Shown one piece after another: positions 39,630-49,000 of a stretch of 64,000 nucleotides of DNA. Origin of the DNA: Micromonospora coriariae (GTDB taxonomy: Bacteria > Actinomycetota > Actinomycetes > Mycobacteriales > Micromonosporaceae). The notes under the pieces were generated by a model. The model had not been told where the DNA came from. It made no database searches and saw nothing but the letters and a program-made list of their open reading frames with translations. Numbering within the stretch: position 1 is the stretch's first letter; each line of letters begins with the position of its first letter. Both the position numbers and the translations under genes were made by a program. Where the stretch lies: NCBI RefSeq assembly GCF_900091455.1, contig NZ_LT607412.1:806001-870000 (forward strand), written 5' to 3'.

Positions 39630-40664
39630 ATGACGGCTGAAGCCTTCGAACTGGGGCTCAACTCGTTCGGGGAGGTGGCCACCGATGGCGACCGGGTCCT
39701 GAGCGACGCCGAGACCGTGCGGCTGCTCGTCGACGAGGCGCGGCTCGCGGAGTCGGTCGGGCTCGACGTGTTCAGCCTGGGTGAGCACTACCGGGAGGGC
39801 CACAACGACTCGGCCACTCCGGTGCTGCTCGCGGCGATCGCCACAGCGACGCATCGGATCCGCCTCGGCACCTCGGTCACGGTGCTCAGCACGAATGATC
39901 CGGTACGGCTCTACCACGAGTTCTCCACGCTCGACGCGGTGTCCAACGGCCGGGCCCAGATTGTTCTCGGGCGCGCGTCGGCCACCGAGTCGTTTCCACT
40001 GTTCGGTTACGACCTGGCGGACTACGAGCGGTTGTTCGAGGAGAAGCTCGATCTCTTCGTACGGCTCCAGCGGGACGAACCGGTCACCTGGTCCGGGACC
40101 GTGCGCAGCCCGCTGACCGCGCAGCGGCTGCATCCCCGGATGCGGACAGGCGGCATCCCGACGTGGATCGGCGTCGGTGGGAGCCCCAACTCGCTGGTCC
40201 GCGCCGCCCGCTACGGGCTTCCGCTCATGATGGCGATCATCGGCGGGCGTCCCCAGCGGTTCGCCGGCCACGTCGACCTCTACCTCCGGGCGCTCAAACA
40301 GTCTGGGCATACTGTGCGACCGATCGGGCAACACTCGCTCGGCCTCGTCGCGGACACCGACGAGGAGGCGGTGGAGACGTGGTGGCGGTACTGGCAGCCG
40401 GTCGTGGCGGCGCTCGCCGAGGAGCGCGGCTTCTACAAGCCGGACCGCGCGCGCTACGAGGCCGAAATCGACCACGGAGCGCTGTTCGTCGGGTCACCGG
40501 AGACGGTCGCGCGGAAGATCGCCACTGTGGCCCGCGGCTTCGACCTCAAATACGACATCATGCACCTGCCCCGCGAGGCACGCGCGCGGACGATCGAGCT
40601 GCTGGGCAGCGAGGTCGCGCCGCGGGTCCGGGAGCTGCTGGCGAAGGAGCCCACCCATGTCTGA
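39630..40664 (+). CDS. Luciferase-like flavin-dependent oxidoreductase (LLM), copy 1
   Basis: A 344-residue TIM-barrel monooxygenase of the bacterial luciferase family. Landmarks are LGLNSFGEVATDG at the start, SLGEHYREGHNDSATPVLLAAIATATHRIRLGTSVTVLS, the substrate/flavin loop YHEFSTLDAVSNGRAQIVLGRASATESFPLFGYDL and WIGVGGSPNSLVRAARYGLPLMMAIIGG. Members use FMNH2 or F420H2. The next gene overlaps it by eight bases and is a close paralogue. The candidate FMN reductase (38372) and F420-type reductase (41728) flank the pair. ATG 39630 follows GAGGAGACATG. Substrate unknown. Confidence 0.93.
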   Translation: MTAEAFELGLNSFGEVATDGDRVLSDAETVRLLVDEARLAESVGLDVFSLGEHYREGHNDSATPVLLAAIATATHRIRLGTSVTVLSTNDPVRLYHEFSTLDAVSNGRAQIVLGRASATESFPLFGYDLADYERLFEEKLDLFVRLQRDEPVTWSGTVRSPLTAQRLHPRMRTGGIPTWIGVGGSPNSLVRAARYGLPLMMAIIGGRPQRFAGHVDLYLRALKQSGHTVRPIGQHSLGLVADTDEEAVETWWRYWQPVVAALAEERGFYKPDRARYEAEIDHGALFVGSPETVARKIATVARGFDLKYDIMHLPREARARTIELLGSEVAPRVRELLAKEPTHV

Positions 40665-41688
40665 CCTCGAGTTCGGCCTCGACACCTTCGGCGACGTACC
40701 GGACGACGACTCCGGCAAGCCGCTCTCCCACGCGGCGGCCATCCGGCAGGTCGTCGACGAGGCGGTGCTTGCCGACCAACTCGGCGTCGACGTCATCGCC
40801 CTCGGCGAGCACCACCGGCCCGAATATTCGGTGTCGACGCCGGAAACCGTGCTGGCCGGTATCGCCACCCGCACGTCGCGGATCCGGCTCGCCTCCGGAG
40901 TGACCGTACTGAGTTCGGACGACCCGGTCCGGGTGTTCCAGCGCTTCGCGACGGTCGACGCGCTGTCGCACGGCCGGGCCGAGGTCATCCTCGGTCGCGG
41001 CTCGTTCACCGAGTCCTTCCCCCTGTTCGGATACGACCTGGCGGACTACGACGTGCTGTTCGAGGAGAAGATCGAGCTGTTCGTGAAGCTGCTGGACGAG
41101 CAGCCGGTCACCTGGAGCGGGACGATGCGGGCTCCGCTGGAGAACGCGGACGTCTTCCCGAAGACGGAGTCGGGGCGGCTCACCACCTGGGTGGGTGTCG
41201 GCGGCTCGCCGCAGTCGGTGGTGCGTACCGCCCGGTACGGCCTCCCGCTCATGCTCGCCATCATCGGCGGGAGTCCCGAGCGCTTCGCGCCCTACATCGA
41301 CCTCTACCGGCGGGCGGCCGAGCAGCTCGGCACGACCGCGCACCCGGTCGGGATGCACTCCCCCGGCTTCATCGCCGACACCGACGAGGAGGCGAAGGAG
41401 CTGTACTGGCCGCACTACCGGATCATGCGGGACCGGATCGGTGGTCTGCGGGGCTGGCCGCCGATCCGTCGCCAGGAGTTCGACGCCGAGGTGGAGCACG
41501 GTTCCCTCTACATCGGCTCACCGGAGACCGTGGCCCGCCGCATCGCCGGGGCGATCCACAGTGTCGGCGTCGGCCGCTTCGACCTCATCTACACGGCGGG
41601 AGCGCAGCCGGTCAGCGCCCGGATGCGCGCCGTGGAGCTGTACGGCAGCAAGGTGATCCCGATGGTCCGAGACATCCTGGCGAGCTGA
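40657..41688 (+). CDS. Luciferase-like flavin-dependent oxidoreductase (LLM), copy 2
   Basis: A 343-residue paralogue of the preceding gene, about half identical by eye, with matching landmarks: FGLDTFGDVPDDDSG, ALGEHHRPEYSVSTPETVLAGIATRTSRIRLASGVTVLSS, ESFPLFGYDLADYDVLFEEK and WVGVGGSPQSVVRTARYGLPLMLAIIGG. The conserved HxPGFIADTDEEAKE and GSPETVARRIAG complete the barrel. The ATG lies eight bases inside the upstream gene, so the two are translationally coupled and may form a heterodimer, as alpha and beta subunits of luciferase do. That pairing is inferred from tandem arrangement, not shown. Confidence 0.93.
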   Translation: MSDLEFGLDTFGDVPDDDSGKPLSHAAAIRQVVDEAVLADQLGVDVIALGEHHRPEYSVSTPETVLAGIATRTSRIRLASGVTVLSSDDPVRVFQRFATVDALSHGRAEVILGRGSFTESFPLFGYDLADYDVLFEEKIELFVKLLDEQPVTWSGTMRAPLENADVFPKTESGRLTTWVGVGGSPQSVVRTARYGLPLMLAIIGGSPERFAPYIDLYRRAAEQLGTTAHPVGMHSPGFIADTDEEAKELYWPHYRIMRDRIGGLRGWPPIRRQEFDAEVEHGSLYIGSPETVARRIAGAIHSVGVGRFDLIYTAGAQPVSARMRAVELYGSKVIPMVRDILAS

Positions 41689-41727
41689 CCCGTCCCACCA
41701 CCCGCATCGGCACCCCGGAAGGAAGAC

Positions 41728-42444
41728 ATGAACGGCAACGGCCGGAACAGGCCACAGACCCTCGCCGTCCTCGGCGCCGGCAAGGTGGGCACCGTGCTCG
41801 CCCGGCTCGCCGTCGCCGCCGGCTACCGGGTGCTCGTCGCCGGCTCCGGCGACCGGGAGAAGATCGCCCTCACCGTCGAGGTGCTCACACCCGGAGCGGT
41901 CGCCACCACCGCGGTCGACGCCGCAACCGCCGCCGACATCGTCATTCTCGCCCTCCCGCTGGGCAAGTACCGCAGCGTTCCCGCCGAGACACTGCGCGGC
42001 AAGCTCGTCGTCGACGCCATGAACTACTGGTGGGAGGTCGACGGCATCCGCGACGACCTCACCAACCCGCGCACCTCGTCGAGCGAGACCGTCCAGGCCT
42101 TCCTGTCCGGCGCCCGGGTCGTCAAGGCCTTCAACCACATGGGGTACCACGATCTTGAGGACGAGGCGCGGCCCGCCGGAGCAGCCGGCCGCAAGGCCAT
42201 CGCGATCGCCGGTGACGACGCCGCCGATCTCGCGGTGGTCGCGTCCCTAGTCGACGCGCTGGGCTTCGATCCGGTCGTCGCCGGTCCCCTCGCCGAGGGC
42301 GTACGGCTCGAACCGGGCAGCGAGTTGTTCGGCGCCAACGTGAGCGCCGACGAGGTACGGGCCATGCTCGATCGCTTTCCCGGATCCGAACGTGGACGGA
42401 CCATCGCCGCTGCTCGTTCCGCGACGGCGCCGGACGCGGCGTAG
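41728..42444 (+). CDS. NADPH:F420 reductase-like protein
   Basis: A 238-residue Rossmann protein. [32 protein letters not shown] is the GxGxxG dinucleotide site at residues 11-42. [36 protein letters not shown] and [35 protein letters not shown] are typical of the F420-dependent NADP reductase (FNO)-like family, in which KAFNxM is diagnostic. It may recycle F420 or NADP for the two luciferase-like enzymes just upstream, 39 bp away on the same strand. Such proteins can also be simple NADP-binding regulators, so F420 specificity is inferred. ATG 41728 follows GGAAGGAAGAC. Confidence 0.85.
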   Translation: MNGNGRNRPQTLAVLGAGKVGTVLARLAVAAGYRVLVAGSGDREKIALTVEVLTPGAVATTAVDAATAADIVILALPLGKYRSVPAETLRGKLVVDAMNYWWEVDGIRDDLTNPRTSSSETVQAFLSGARVVKAFNHMGYHDLEDEARPAGAAGRKAIAIAGDDAADLAVVASLVDALGFDPVVAGPLAEGVRLEPGSELFGANVSADEVRAMLDRFPGSERGRTIAAARSATAPDAA

Positions 42445-42448
42445 CCGA

Positions 42449-44707
42449 TCAGCGGCCGCCGCGAACGGCTTCCCGCGCCGCAGAAGCGAGCTGCTCGTCG
42501 TGCGGCCGGCGCAGCTCACGCGCGAGCTCGATGGTCCGGTCGAGCAGCGCCAGCGCCTCGTCACGGCGACCCGCCACACGGCACGTCTCGGCGTAGCTGT
42601 GCAGGAAGTCGATCTCCATCTGCACCTCGGCGAGCGGTTCCAGCAGCTCGAAGGCGCGCCGGTGGTGTTCGAGAGCCTTCTCGGGTGAGCCCATGACCCG
42701 CAGCGCGACGCCGAGATAGTTGTGGCACCACGCCTGGTTGTGTTGGAGGTTGTTCTGCTCGGAGAGCCGCAACGCGTCGTGCAGCGCCCGCAGTGACTCC
42801 GGCGCGTCGCTCGGTGCCAGTGCGACGCCGAGGGTGACCAGCCCGGTGATCCGGGCGGGCCCGTCGGCCAGGGCGACGGACGCCCGGGCGAGTTCGACGG
42901 CTTCGCTGTGCCGCCCGAGGTGCAGTGTCACCCATCCGTCGAAGGCCAACGCCTGGGACTGGCCGGCGCGGCGCCCGATCTTCTCGAACAGCTCGCGCGC
43001 CCGCCGGAAGTGCCGTTGCGCCGCTTCGAGATCGCCGAGATCCCGGCGAACCAGGCCGATGCGCAGCGCCAGACCGGCTGCCAGGTCGTCGTCGTCCGAC
43101 CCGGACCGCTCCGCCAGCTCGTAGGCGGAGAGTGCCTCGGTGAGGCGTCCGGCGGCGGCACGGGCGTAGCCGAGGTCCGCCAGCAGCGAAGCGCGCTGCT
43201 GGTCGCGGCCGAGACGTGCCGCTGCCTCGGCGGCACGTTCCAGCAGGCGTGCCTGGTCGTCGGTGCCACGGTGCCGGAAGAACCAGACCCGCATGGCCTG
43301 CGGCAGTTCGGCAACCACCTCGTCCATGCCCAGGCGCACGGCGGCGTCGAAGCAGGCGATCAGGTTGACGTACTCGAGGTCGAACCAGGCCATGGCCTCC
43401 GCCGGATCGCCCGGCGACGGTTCCTTACGGTACGGCGAGGGCAACGTCCGCTCGTGGACGACCGCCTGCGCCAGATAGTGCGACAGGACCCGGCGCAGGG
43501 CGGCGTCCGCCTGCGGCTCCTCGTCGGCGGCGAGGTCCGCCGCGTACTGCCGGATCAGGTCGTGCATCCGGTAACGCCCGGGCGAGAGCTCCTGGATCAG
43601 GTGGGCGTCGACCAGCTCCTCCAGCACCGAGCCAAGCCGGTCGGGCGGCATGTCGGCGAGCGCGCCGGCCACCGCCGCGTCGAAGTCGGCGCCCGGCAGC
43701 ACGCCCAGTAGCCGGAACACGCGACGCTGGACCGCGTCGAGCTGCTGGAGCGACATGCCGAACACGGAGTCGAAACGGCTGGCCGTGTCGCGCAGCCGCT
43801 CGGCCAGCACCGCGACCGTCCAGCCTGGACGATGACGAAGCCGTGCGCCCGCCATCCGCAGCGCGAGCGGAAGCCCGCCGCACTGCCGCAGCACCTGGCC
43901 GACCGCCTCCTTCTCGGCGAGCGTGAGCCCGGCCGCCCGGCCGAACAGGGTCGCCGCGTCGCCGTCGGCCAGAGGCGCCAGAGACACCGGCGGCACCCCG
44001 TCCAGACTGACCAACCGGTGGCGGCTGGTGACCAGGACCGTCGACTTGCCCGCGCCGGGCAGCAGTGGGCGCACCTGCTCCGCGTCGACCGCGTTGTCGA
44101 GCACGACGAGCGCCCGCCGGCGGGACATCTCCGACCGCCAGAGCGCCGCGCGTTCGACGGCGCCGGCCGGAGGGTGCGTGACGTCCAACGCGCTCAGCAG
44201 CCGGCCCAGCGCGACCAGCGGCTCCAGCGGCTCCTGGCCCGGGGTGAAACCGTGCAGGTCGAGGTAGAGCCCGCCATCCGGATACGAAGGGGCGAGGCGA
44301 TGGGCCACGTGCACGGCCAGGCTGGTCTTGCCCACGCCCGCCATGCCGTCGATGGCGACCGCGCCGGCGGTCCGCAGCAACTCTTCGACAAGCCCGGACT
44401 CCGCCTCGCGACCGGTGAAGTCGAACAGGTCGGCCGGCAGGTCGTTGCGGCGTGGGACGGGCGCCGGGCCGGCCTGCGCCGCCTCGGCCCACACCGCACG
44501 CAGCGGCCGGGGGTCACGGCCCACGGCCCGGCACAGCGCCACGACGGCGTCCCACGGCGGCACCAGCCGACCGGTCAGGTACCGGGACAGCGACGAGCTG
44601 CTCAGACCGGACTCGCGGGCAAGGGCGCGCAGGCTGAGCCCGCTCAGCTCCTTGATCCGGGCCAGCTGAGCCACCAGTTGCTCCTGAGGGCTGGACACCC
44701 GCAACAC
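42449..44707 (-). CDS. XRE-NB-ARC-TPR (STAND) transcriptional regulator
   Basis: A 752-residue STAND-family regulator. An XRE/Cro-like helix-turn-helix (about 10-60: LSLRALARESGLSSSSLSRYLTGR) is followed by an NB-ARC ATPase with Walker A GMAGVGKTSLAVHVAH, Walker B RRALVVLDNAVDAEQV, and sensor-like STVLVTSRHRLVSLDG and GGLPLALRMAGA. A winged domain and about eight TPR repeats fill the last 350 residues. Such proteins act as ATP-driven switches that activate secondary-metabolite or defence genes. GTG 44707 is chosen because the HTH begins soon after; a second GTG lies nine bases on. Its stop is five bases from that of the convergent F420-type reductase. Confidence 0.9.
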   Translation of the reverse strand: MLRVSSPQEQLVAQLARIKELSGLSLRALARESGLSSSSLSRYLTGRLVPPWDAVVALCRAVGRDPRPLRAVWAEAAQAGPAPVPRRNDLPADLFDFTGREAESGLVEELLRTAGAVAIDGMAGVGKTSLAVHVAHRLAPSYPDGGLYLDLHGFTPGQEPLEPLVALGRLLSALDVTHPPAGAVERAALWRSEMSRRRALVVLDNAVDAEQVRPLLPGAGKSTVLVTSRHRLVSLDGVPPVSLAPLADGDAATLFGRAAGLTLAEKEAVGQVLRQCGGLPLALRMAGARLRHRPGWTVAVLAERLRDTASRFDSVFGMSLQQLDAVQRRVFRLLGVLPGADFDAAVAGALADMPPDRLGSVLEELVDAHLIQELSPGRYRMHDLIRQYAADLAADEEPQADAALRRVLSHYLAQAVVHERTLPSPYRKEPSPGDPAEAMAWFDLEYVNLIACFDAAVRLGMDEVVAELPQAMRVWFFRHRGTDDQARLLERAAEAAARLGRDQQRASLLADLGYARAAAGRLTEALSAYELAERSGSDDDDLAAGLALRIGLVRRDLGDLEAAQRHFRRARELFEKIGRRAGQSQALAFDGWVTLHLGRHSEAVELARASVALADGPARITGLVTLGVALAPSDAPESLRALHDALRLSEQNNLQHNQAWCHNYLGVALRVMGSPEKALEHHRRAFELLEPLAEVQMEIDFLHSYAETCRVAGRRDEALALLDRTIELARELRRPHDEQLASAAREAVRGGR

Positions 44708-44770
44708 CGTACCGTCCCGGCCCGCGCCAGCGGATCGGTGCTGCGTCTGCGCTGCTGGAGAGGCGTCTCC

Positions 44771-44790
44771 GTGTCCCACGGTGTCCCACG
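44771..44790 (+). repeat. Tandem 10-bp repeat GTGTCCCACG x2
   Basis: Two perfect copies of GTGTCCCACG lie in head-to-tail order, one helical turn apart, in the divergent region between the STAND regulator and the AhpD-like gene. The period suits a protein contacting one face of DNA. It is a candidate regulatory site of unknown owner. Confidence 0.5.
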
Positions 44791-44867
44791 GGCCGCGCGC
44801 AACTCGGCACGCCGATGGTCGGATGACTCCCGTCAGAGACACGCACGACGAAGACGAAGGAGAAGCG

Positions 44868-45323
44868 ATGTCGACCCAGCGCATGCCGAACCCGGCGGTT
44901 CTGCTCCCCGACGCGATGGAGGCCCTGATGGCCGTCAACCGGGCCGTCGCGGGCGCCGGGCTGGACGGCAAGCTGTTGGCGCTGAGCCACCTGCGGGCCA
45001 GCCAGATCAACGGCTGCGGCCCGTGTGTGGCTGGGGGCGCCCACCAGGCCCGCCAGCACGGTGCGACCGCCGACCAGGTGGACTCCGTCGCCGCGTGGCG
45101 GGAGACGCCCTGGTTCAGCGACGAGGAGCGCGCCGCGCTGGCGCTGACCGAGGCCGTGACCCGGCTCGCCGACCGGTCGGACCCGGTGCCGGACCACCTG
45201 TGGGACCTGGCCGCCAAGCACTTCGACCAGAAGGAACTGGCCGCGCTGCTGCTCAACATCGCGATGACCAACGCCTTCAACCGGCTCAACGCGCCGACCC
45301 GCCAGCAGGCGGGCACGTGGTGA
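44868..45323 (+). CDS. AhpD-like carboxymuconolactone decarboxylase family protein
   Basis: A 151-residue all-helical protein. The redox CxxC is visible in QINGCGPCVAGGAHQARQHGATADQVDSVAAWRETPWFSDEERAALALTEAVTRLAD, where the peroxidase-type AhpD motif (E-x-x-C-x-x-C-x-x-x-H) is altered at the Glu. The helices after ALTEAVTRL follow the CMD fold. AhpD proteins are thiol peroxidases or their reductants. ATG 44868 follows GAAGGAGAAG and fits the conserved start. It is divergent from the XRE-STAND regulator and 78 bp from the DUF1801 gene in the same direction. Confidence 0.9.
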   Translation: MSTQRMPNPAVLLPDAMEALMAVNRAVAGAGLDGKLLALSHLRASQINGCGPCVAGGAHQARQHGATADQVDSVAAWRETPWFSDEERAALALTEAVTRLADRSDPVPDHLWDLAAKHFDQKELAALLLNIAMTNAFNRLNAPTRQQAGTW

Positions 45324-45401
45324 CCCGTTCCTGATCGAACCAGACAGTGCTGTACCGACCCGTACCACCCGAAGCCACACGTCACCGAGAGGACATCTGA
45401 C

Positions 45402-45863
45402 ATGTCGACCACGACGAAGACCACCACCACCGCGAACGGCGAGCAGTACGACGGCTTCACCGAGGAGGAGCGCGGCGCGATGAAGGAGCGTGCCAAGGAG
45501 CTGAAGACGCGCGCTCGGCGGGGTGCCAAGGCCGACACCGAGCCCGACGTGCTCGCGAAGATCGCCGAGATGGCGGAGTCGGACCGGGTGATCGCCGAGC
45601 GGCTGCACGCCGTGATCAAGGCCAACGCGCCGGTCCTCACCCCGAAGCTCTGGTACGGGATGCCCGCGTACGCCCGCGACGGCAAGGTGGTCTGCTTCTT
45701 CCAGAGCGCGGCGAAGTTCAAGACGCGGTACGCGACGCTCGGCTTCAGTGACCAGGCGAACCTCGACGAGGGCACCATGTGGTCGTGCTACTTCGCGCTG
45801 ACCGAGCTGACGGCCGACGACGAGGCGCGGATCGGCGCGCTCGTGCGGCAGGCGGTGAGCTGA
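45402..45863 (+). CDS. DUF1801 family protein
   Basis: A 153-residue protein with a charged helical N-terminal extension ([20 protein letters not shown]) followed by the DUF1801 core: [52 protein letters not shown]. The family resembles YdhG/frataxin-like proteins proposed as iron chaperones, but its function is not established. ATG 45402 follows GAGAGGACATC. It probably shares a transcript with the AhpD-like gene upstream. A 14-bp-stem hairpin 16 bases after the stop ends the unit. Confidence 0.87.
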   Translation: MSTTTKTTTTANGEQYDGFTEEERGAMKERAKELKTRARRGAKADTEPDVLAKIAEMAESDRVIAERLHAVIKANAPVLTPKLWYGMPAYARDGKVVCFFQSAAKFKTRYATLGFSDQANLDEGTMWSCYFALTELTADDEARIGALVRQAVS

Positions 45864-45878
45864 AAACCAGGCGCTCCT

Positions 45879-45917
45879 CGGCGGGAGGTCGGACGTCCGT
45901 TGGCCGACCTCCCGCCG
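45879..45917. terminator. 14-bp-stem hairpin after DUF1801 gene
   Basis: CGGCGGGAGGTCGG (45879-45892) pairs perfectly with CCGACCTCCCGCCG (45904-45917) around an 11-base loop. There is no T-tract, so it is an I-shaped terminator candidate, insulating the DUF1801 gene from the second subtilase promoter. Confidence 0.6.
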
Positions 45918-45945
45918 ATGCGCCGGCCCACACCGGCTCAACCAC

Positions 45946-45960
45946 TGTGACCCGCGTCAC
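45946..45960. promoter_or_regulatory. Crp-like site upstream of second subtilase
   Basis: TGTGACCCGCGTCAC fits GTG(N6)GNCAC and TGTGA(N6)TCAC exactly in its conserved bases. It lies 70-84 bp before the subtilase start, at nearly the same distance as the related site before the paralogous subtilase at 32325. Confidence 0.55.
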
Positions 45961-46029
45961 TCGCCTTGAACTTTCACCCGCCGGTCACGTCCGGAGCACC
46001 TGGATACCTCTCGAGTTCATCCAGGGAGA

Positions 46030-49000
46030 ATGATGCGTTCAGTTCGCAAGTTATCGGCGCTGGCACTGCTGGTGCTGGGCGTCTCGGCGGTGGCTCCGGG
46101 CGGTGTGCCGGCATCGGCGCAGCCCCGGGCCACGAAGCCGGCGACCAAACCCGCGGTCGCGTCCAAGCCCCGGACGGTCACTCTGCTCACCGGCGACACC
46201 GTCCACCTCAGCACGGTGAACGGCAAGACAGCCGTCGACGTCGTGCCGGGCAAGGACCGGGAACGGATCCCGTTCATCACCCACAGCGCCGGCGAGGACG
46301 TGCGGGTCATCCCCGCCGACGCCGTCGGCCTGCTCAACCGGGGCAAGCTCGACGCACGGCTCTTCGACATCTCGACGCTGGTCCGCTTCGGCTACGACGA
46401 CACCCGCGCCACCCTGCCGCTCATCGTCCAGCACAACAGCGCCGCGTCCGCCAAGCTCACCGGCGCGCGGACCACCCGGGAACTCTCCGGGGCGAGCGCT
46501 GTCGCGGAGAACCGGGCGGACGCGGTGTCCTTCTGGAACAACCTCACGTCCACAGCGGGTGGCACCGAGCGCAAACTGCGGACCGGGTTCGAGAAGGTCT
46601 GGCTCGACGGGCTGCGCCAGCCCAGCCTTGACGTCAGCGTGCCGATGACCGGCGCGCCGCAGGCCTGGCAGGCCGGCTGGACGGGCACGGGGGTGAAGGT
46701 CGGCGTGATCGACACCGGCGTGGACCAGACCCATCCCGACCTGGCCGGTCACGTCGCCGCCGCGGAGAACTTCACCACCGAGCCGGACGCCCTCGACCGG
46801 GTCGGCCACGGCACCCACGTCGCCTCCACCATCGCCGGCAGCGGAGCCGCGTCGCAGGGCCGTTTCAAGGGCATGGCGCCCGGCGCGAAGCTCTACAGCG
46901 CCAAGGTCTGCATCCAGGAGGGCTGCCCGGAGTCGGCGATCCTGGCTGGCATGACCTGGGCGGCGGAGCAGGGAGCCAAGGTCGTCAACATGAGCCTCGG
47001 CGGCCCGGACAGCCCGGAGACCGACCCGATCGAGGCGGCGCTGACCGACCTCACCCACCGCTACGGCGTGCTCTTCGTCGTAGCCGCGGGCAACAGCGGC
47101 CTGGCCGGTGATTCCACAGTGGACTCGCCCGGCTCCGTGGCCGAGGCGCTGACCGTGGGCGCCGTGACCAAGACGGGCGAGCTGGCCGAGTTCTCGGGAC
47201 GGGGCCCGCGCACGGGCGACGCCGGCATCAAGCCGGAGATCACCGCTCCCGGCGTCGGCATCGTCGCCGCCCGCAGCTCGACCTCCGACCTGTGGCCGGA
47301 CGACGAGAACCCGCAGTACACCAGCATGAACGGCACCTCGATGGCGACGCCGCACGTGGCCGGCGCGGCGGCGATCCTGACCCAGCAGCACCCCGACTGG
47401 GCGCCGGAGCGGATCAAGTCCACGCTGATGGCGGCCGCGCAGCCGAACAGCGCCACCGGCGTCTACGAGCAGGGCGCGGGCTTCCTCGACGTCGCCCGGG
47501 CGATCCGGCAGACGGTCACGGCGAGCCCGGTCAGCGTCGCCTTCGAGCGGACCACCGCCGCGCAGACGCGCACTGTCACGTACGCGAACAGCGGCTCCTC
47601 CCCCCTCACCCTGGCTGTCGCCCTCGATGCCAAGGACGCCGACGGCGCCCCCGCGCCGGCCGGCCTGTTCGGCCTCAGCGCCTCCTCGGTGACGGTCCCG
47701 GCCGGCGGCACGGCCACCGTCACAGTGACCGTGCAGGCCGGCGCCGGCCTGCCCGACCGCTACTTCGGCGGTGAGGTGACCGCCACCGGCGGCGGCACGC
47801 AGGTGCAGACCCCGGTCGCGCTCGACATCGCCCGCAGCGAGTTGGCACTCAAGCTCGTCGGGCCGGACGGCGGCGCACCCAGGGCGGACCAGGGCTGGGT
47901 GACCATGCTGACCGACCTGGACCGGCAGACCCTCCTGGAGCTCGGCGACCCCACGGCCACCACGTACCGCGTCCGCGCGGGCCGCTACCTGGTCCAGACC
48001 TACATGGTGAGCAATGACCCGGGCTTCCCGACCATCACTTCGCTGGTGCGCCCGAGCCTCGACCTGACTACGGACCAGGCGCTCACCATGGACACCCGCC
48101 TGGCGAAGCCGATCGCGGTGTCGGTGCCGAACCCGGAGGCCACCGCGGTCTTCCAGGAGTCCGGCTGGACGATCCGGACCGAGGAGCCGCAGATCTGGGG
48201 CAGCAACGACCCGTTCGGCGTGCTGATGAACGTCCCCTTCGACCACGTGCGGACCGCGCAGATCGGGGCCGGCAAGACGCCCGGCTTCGTCTCCTACGTC
48301 AACGGGATGTGGGGCCAGGTGGCCCAGGACGGCAGCCTGCACAACAGCCCGTACGTCTACCGGGTCTACCTCTACGAGCCGCAGAAGATGATGACCGGGC
48401 TGAACCGCAAGCTGCGCGCGGGCGACTTCGCCACGGTCCGCTCCCAGGTCAGCGCGGACGTGGCCGACGTGCCGGTTGCGCGGCTCGCGCGCGCACACGC
48501 GCCCGGCAACTCGCCGGTCTACCGCACCGAGCGCGTAGGCCCGCCGAGCTTCACCTACGACGTGCCGAGCACCATCACCGAGTATTACAACCAGGACAAG
48601 AAGGCGGTGTGGCAGTCGACCTCGGGCCAGCCGGGGTACACGTACTACGAGTCGGCATGGACCAGCTTCCGGCCCGGGCGCACGTACGACGTGAAGTGGG
48701 CCAACGCGGTGGCCGGCCCGGTCTTCCCGGAACCGAACTTCGGCCAGCAGTTCGCCACCCGATACTGGGGCGACACGATGGGCGGGCCGGGGCCGCTGCA
48801 CGGTGACGGCGCCGGGCACATGGGCTTCCGGCACGTCGTCGGTGGCAGCGTGCAGGTGGACCTCTACCGCAACGGGGTCAAGATCGGCGACGCGAACCAG
48901 GCGCCCTGGACGTGGGACGTGCCCGCGGAGAAGGGTGACTACCGGCTGGCCGCGACGTTCCGCAGCGACCCGGCCTTCACCCTGTCGACAGTGGTCGACG

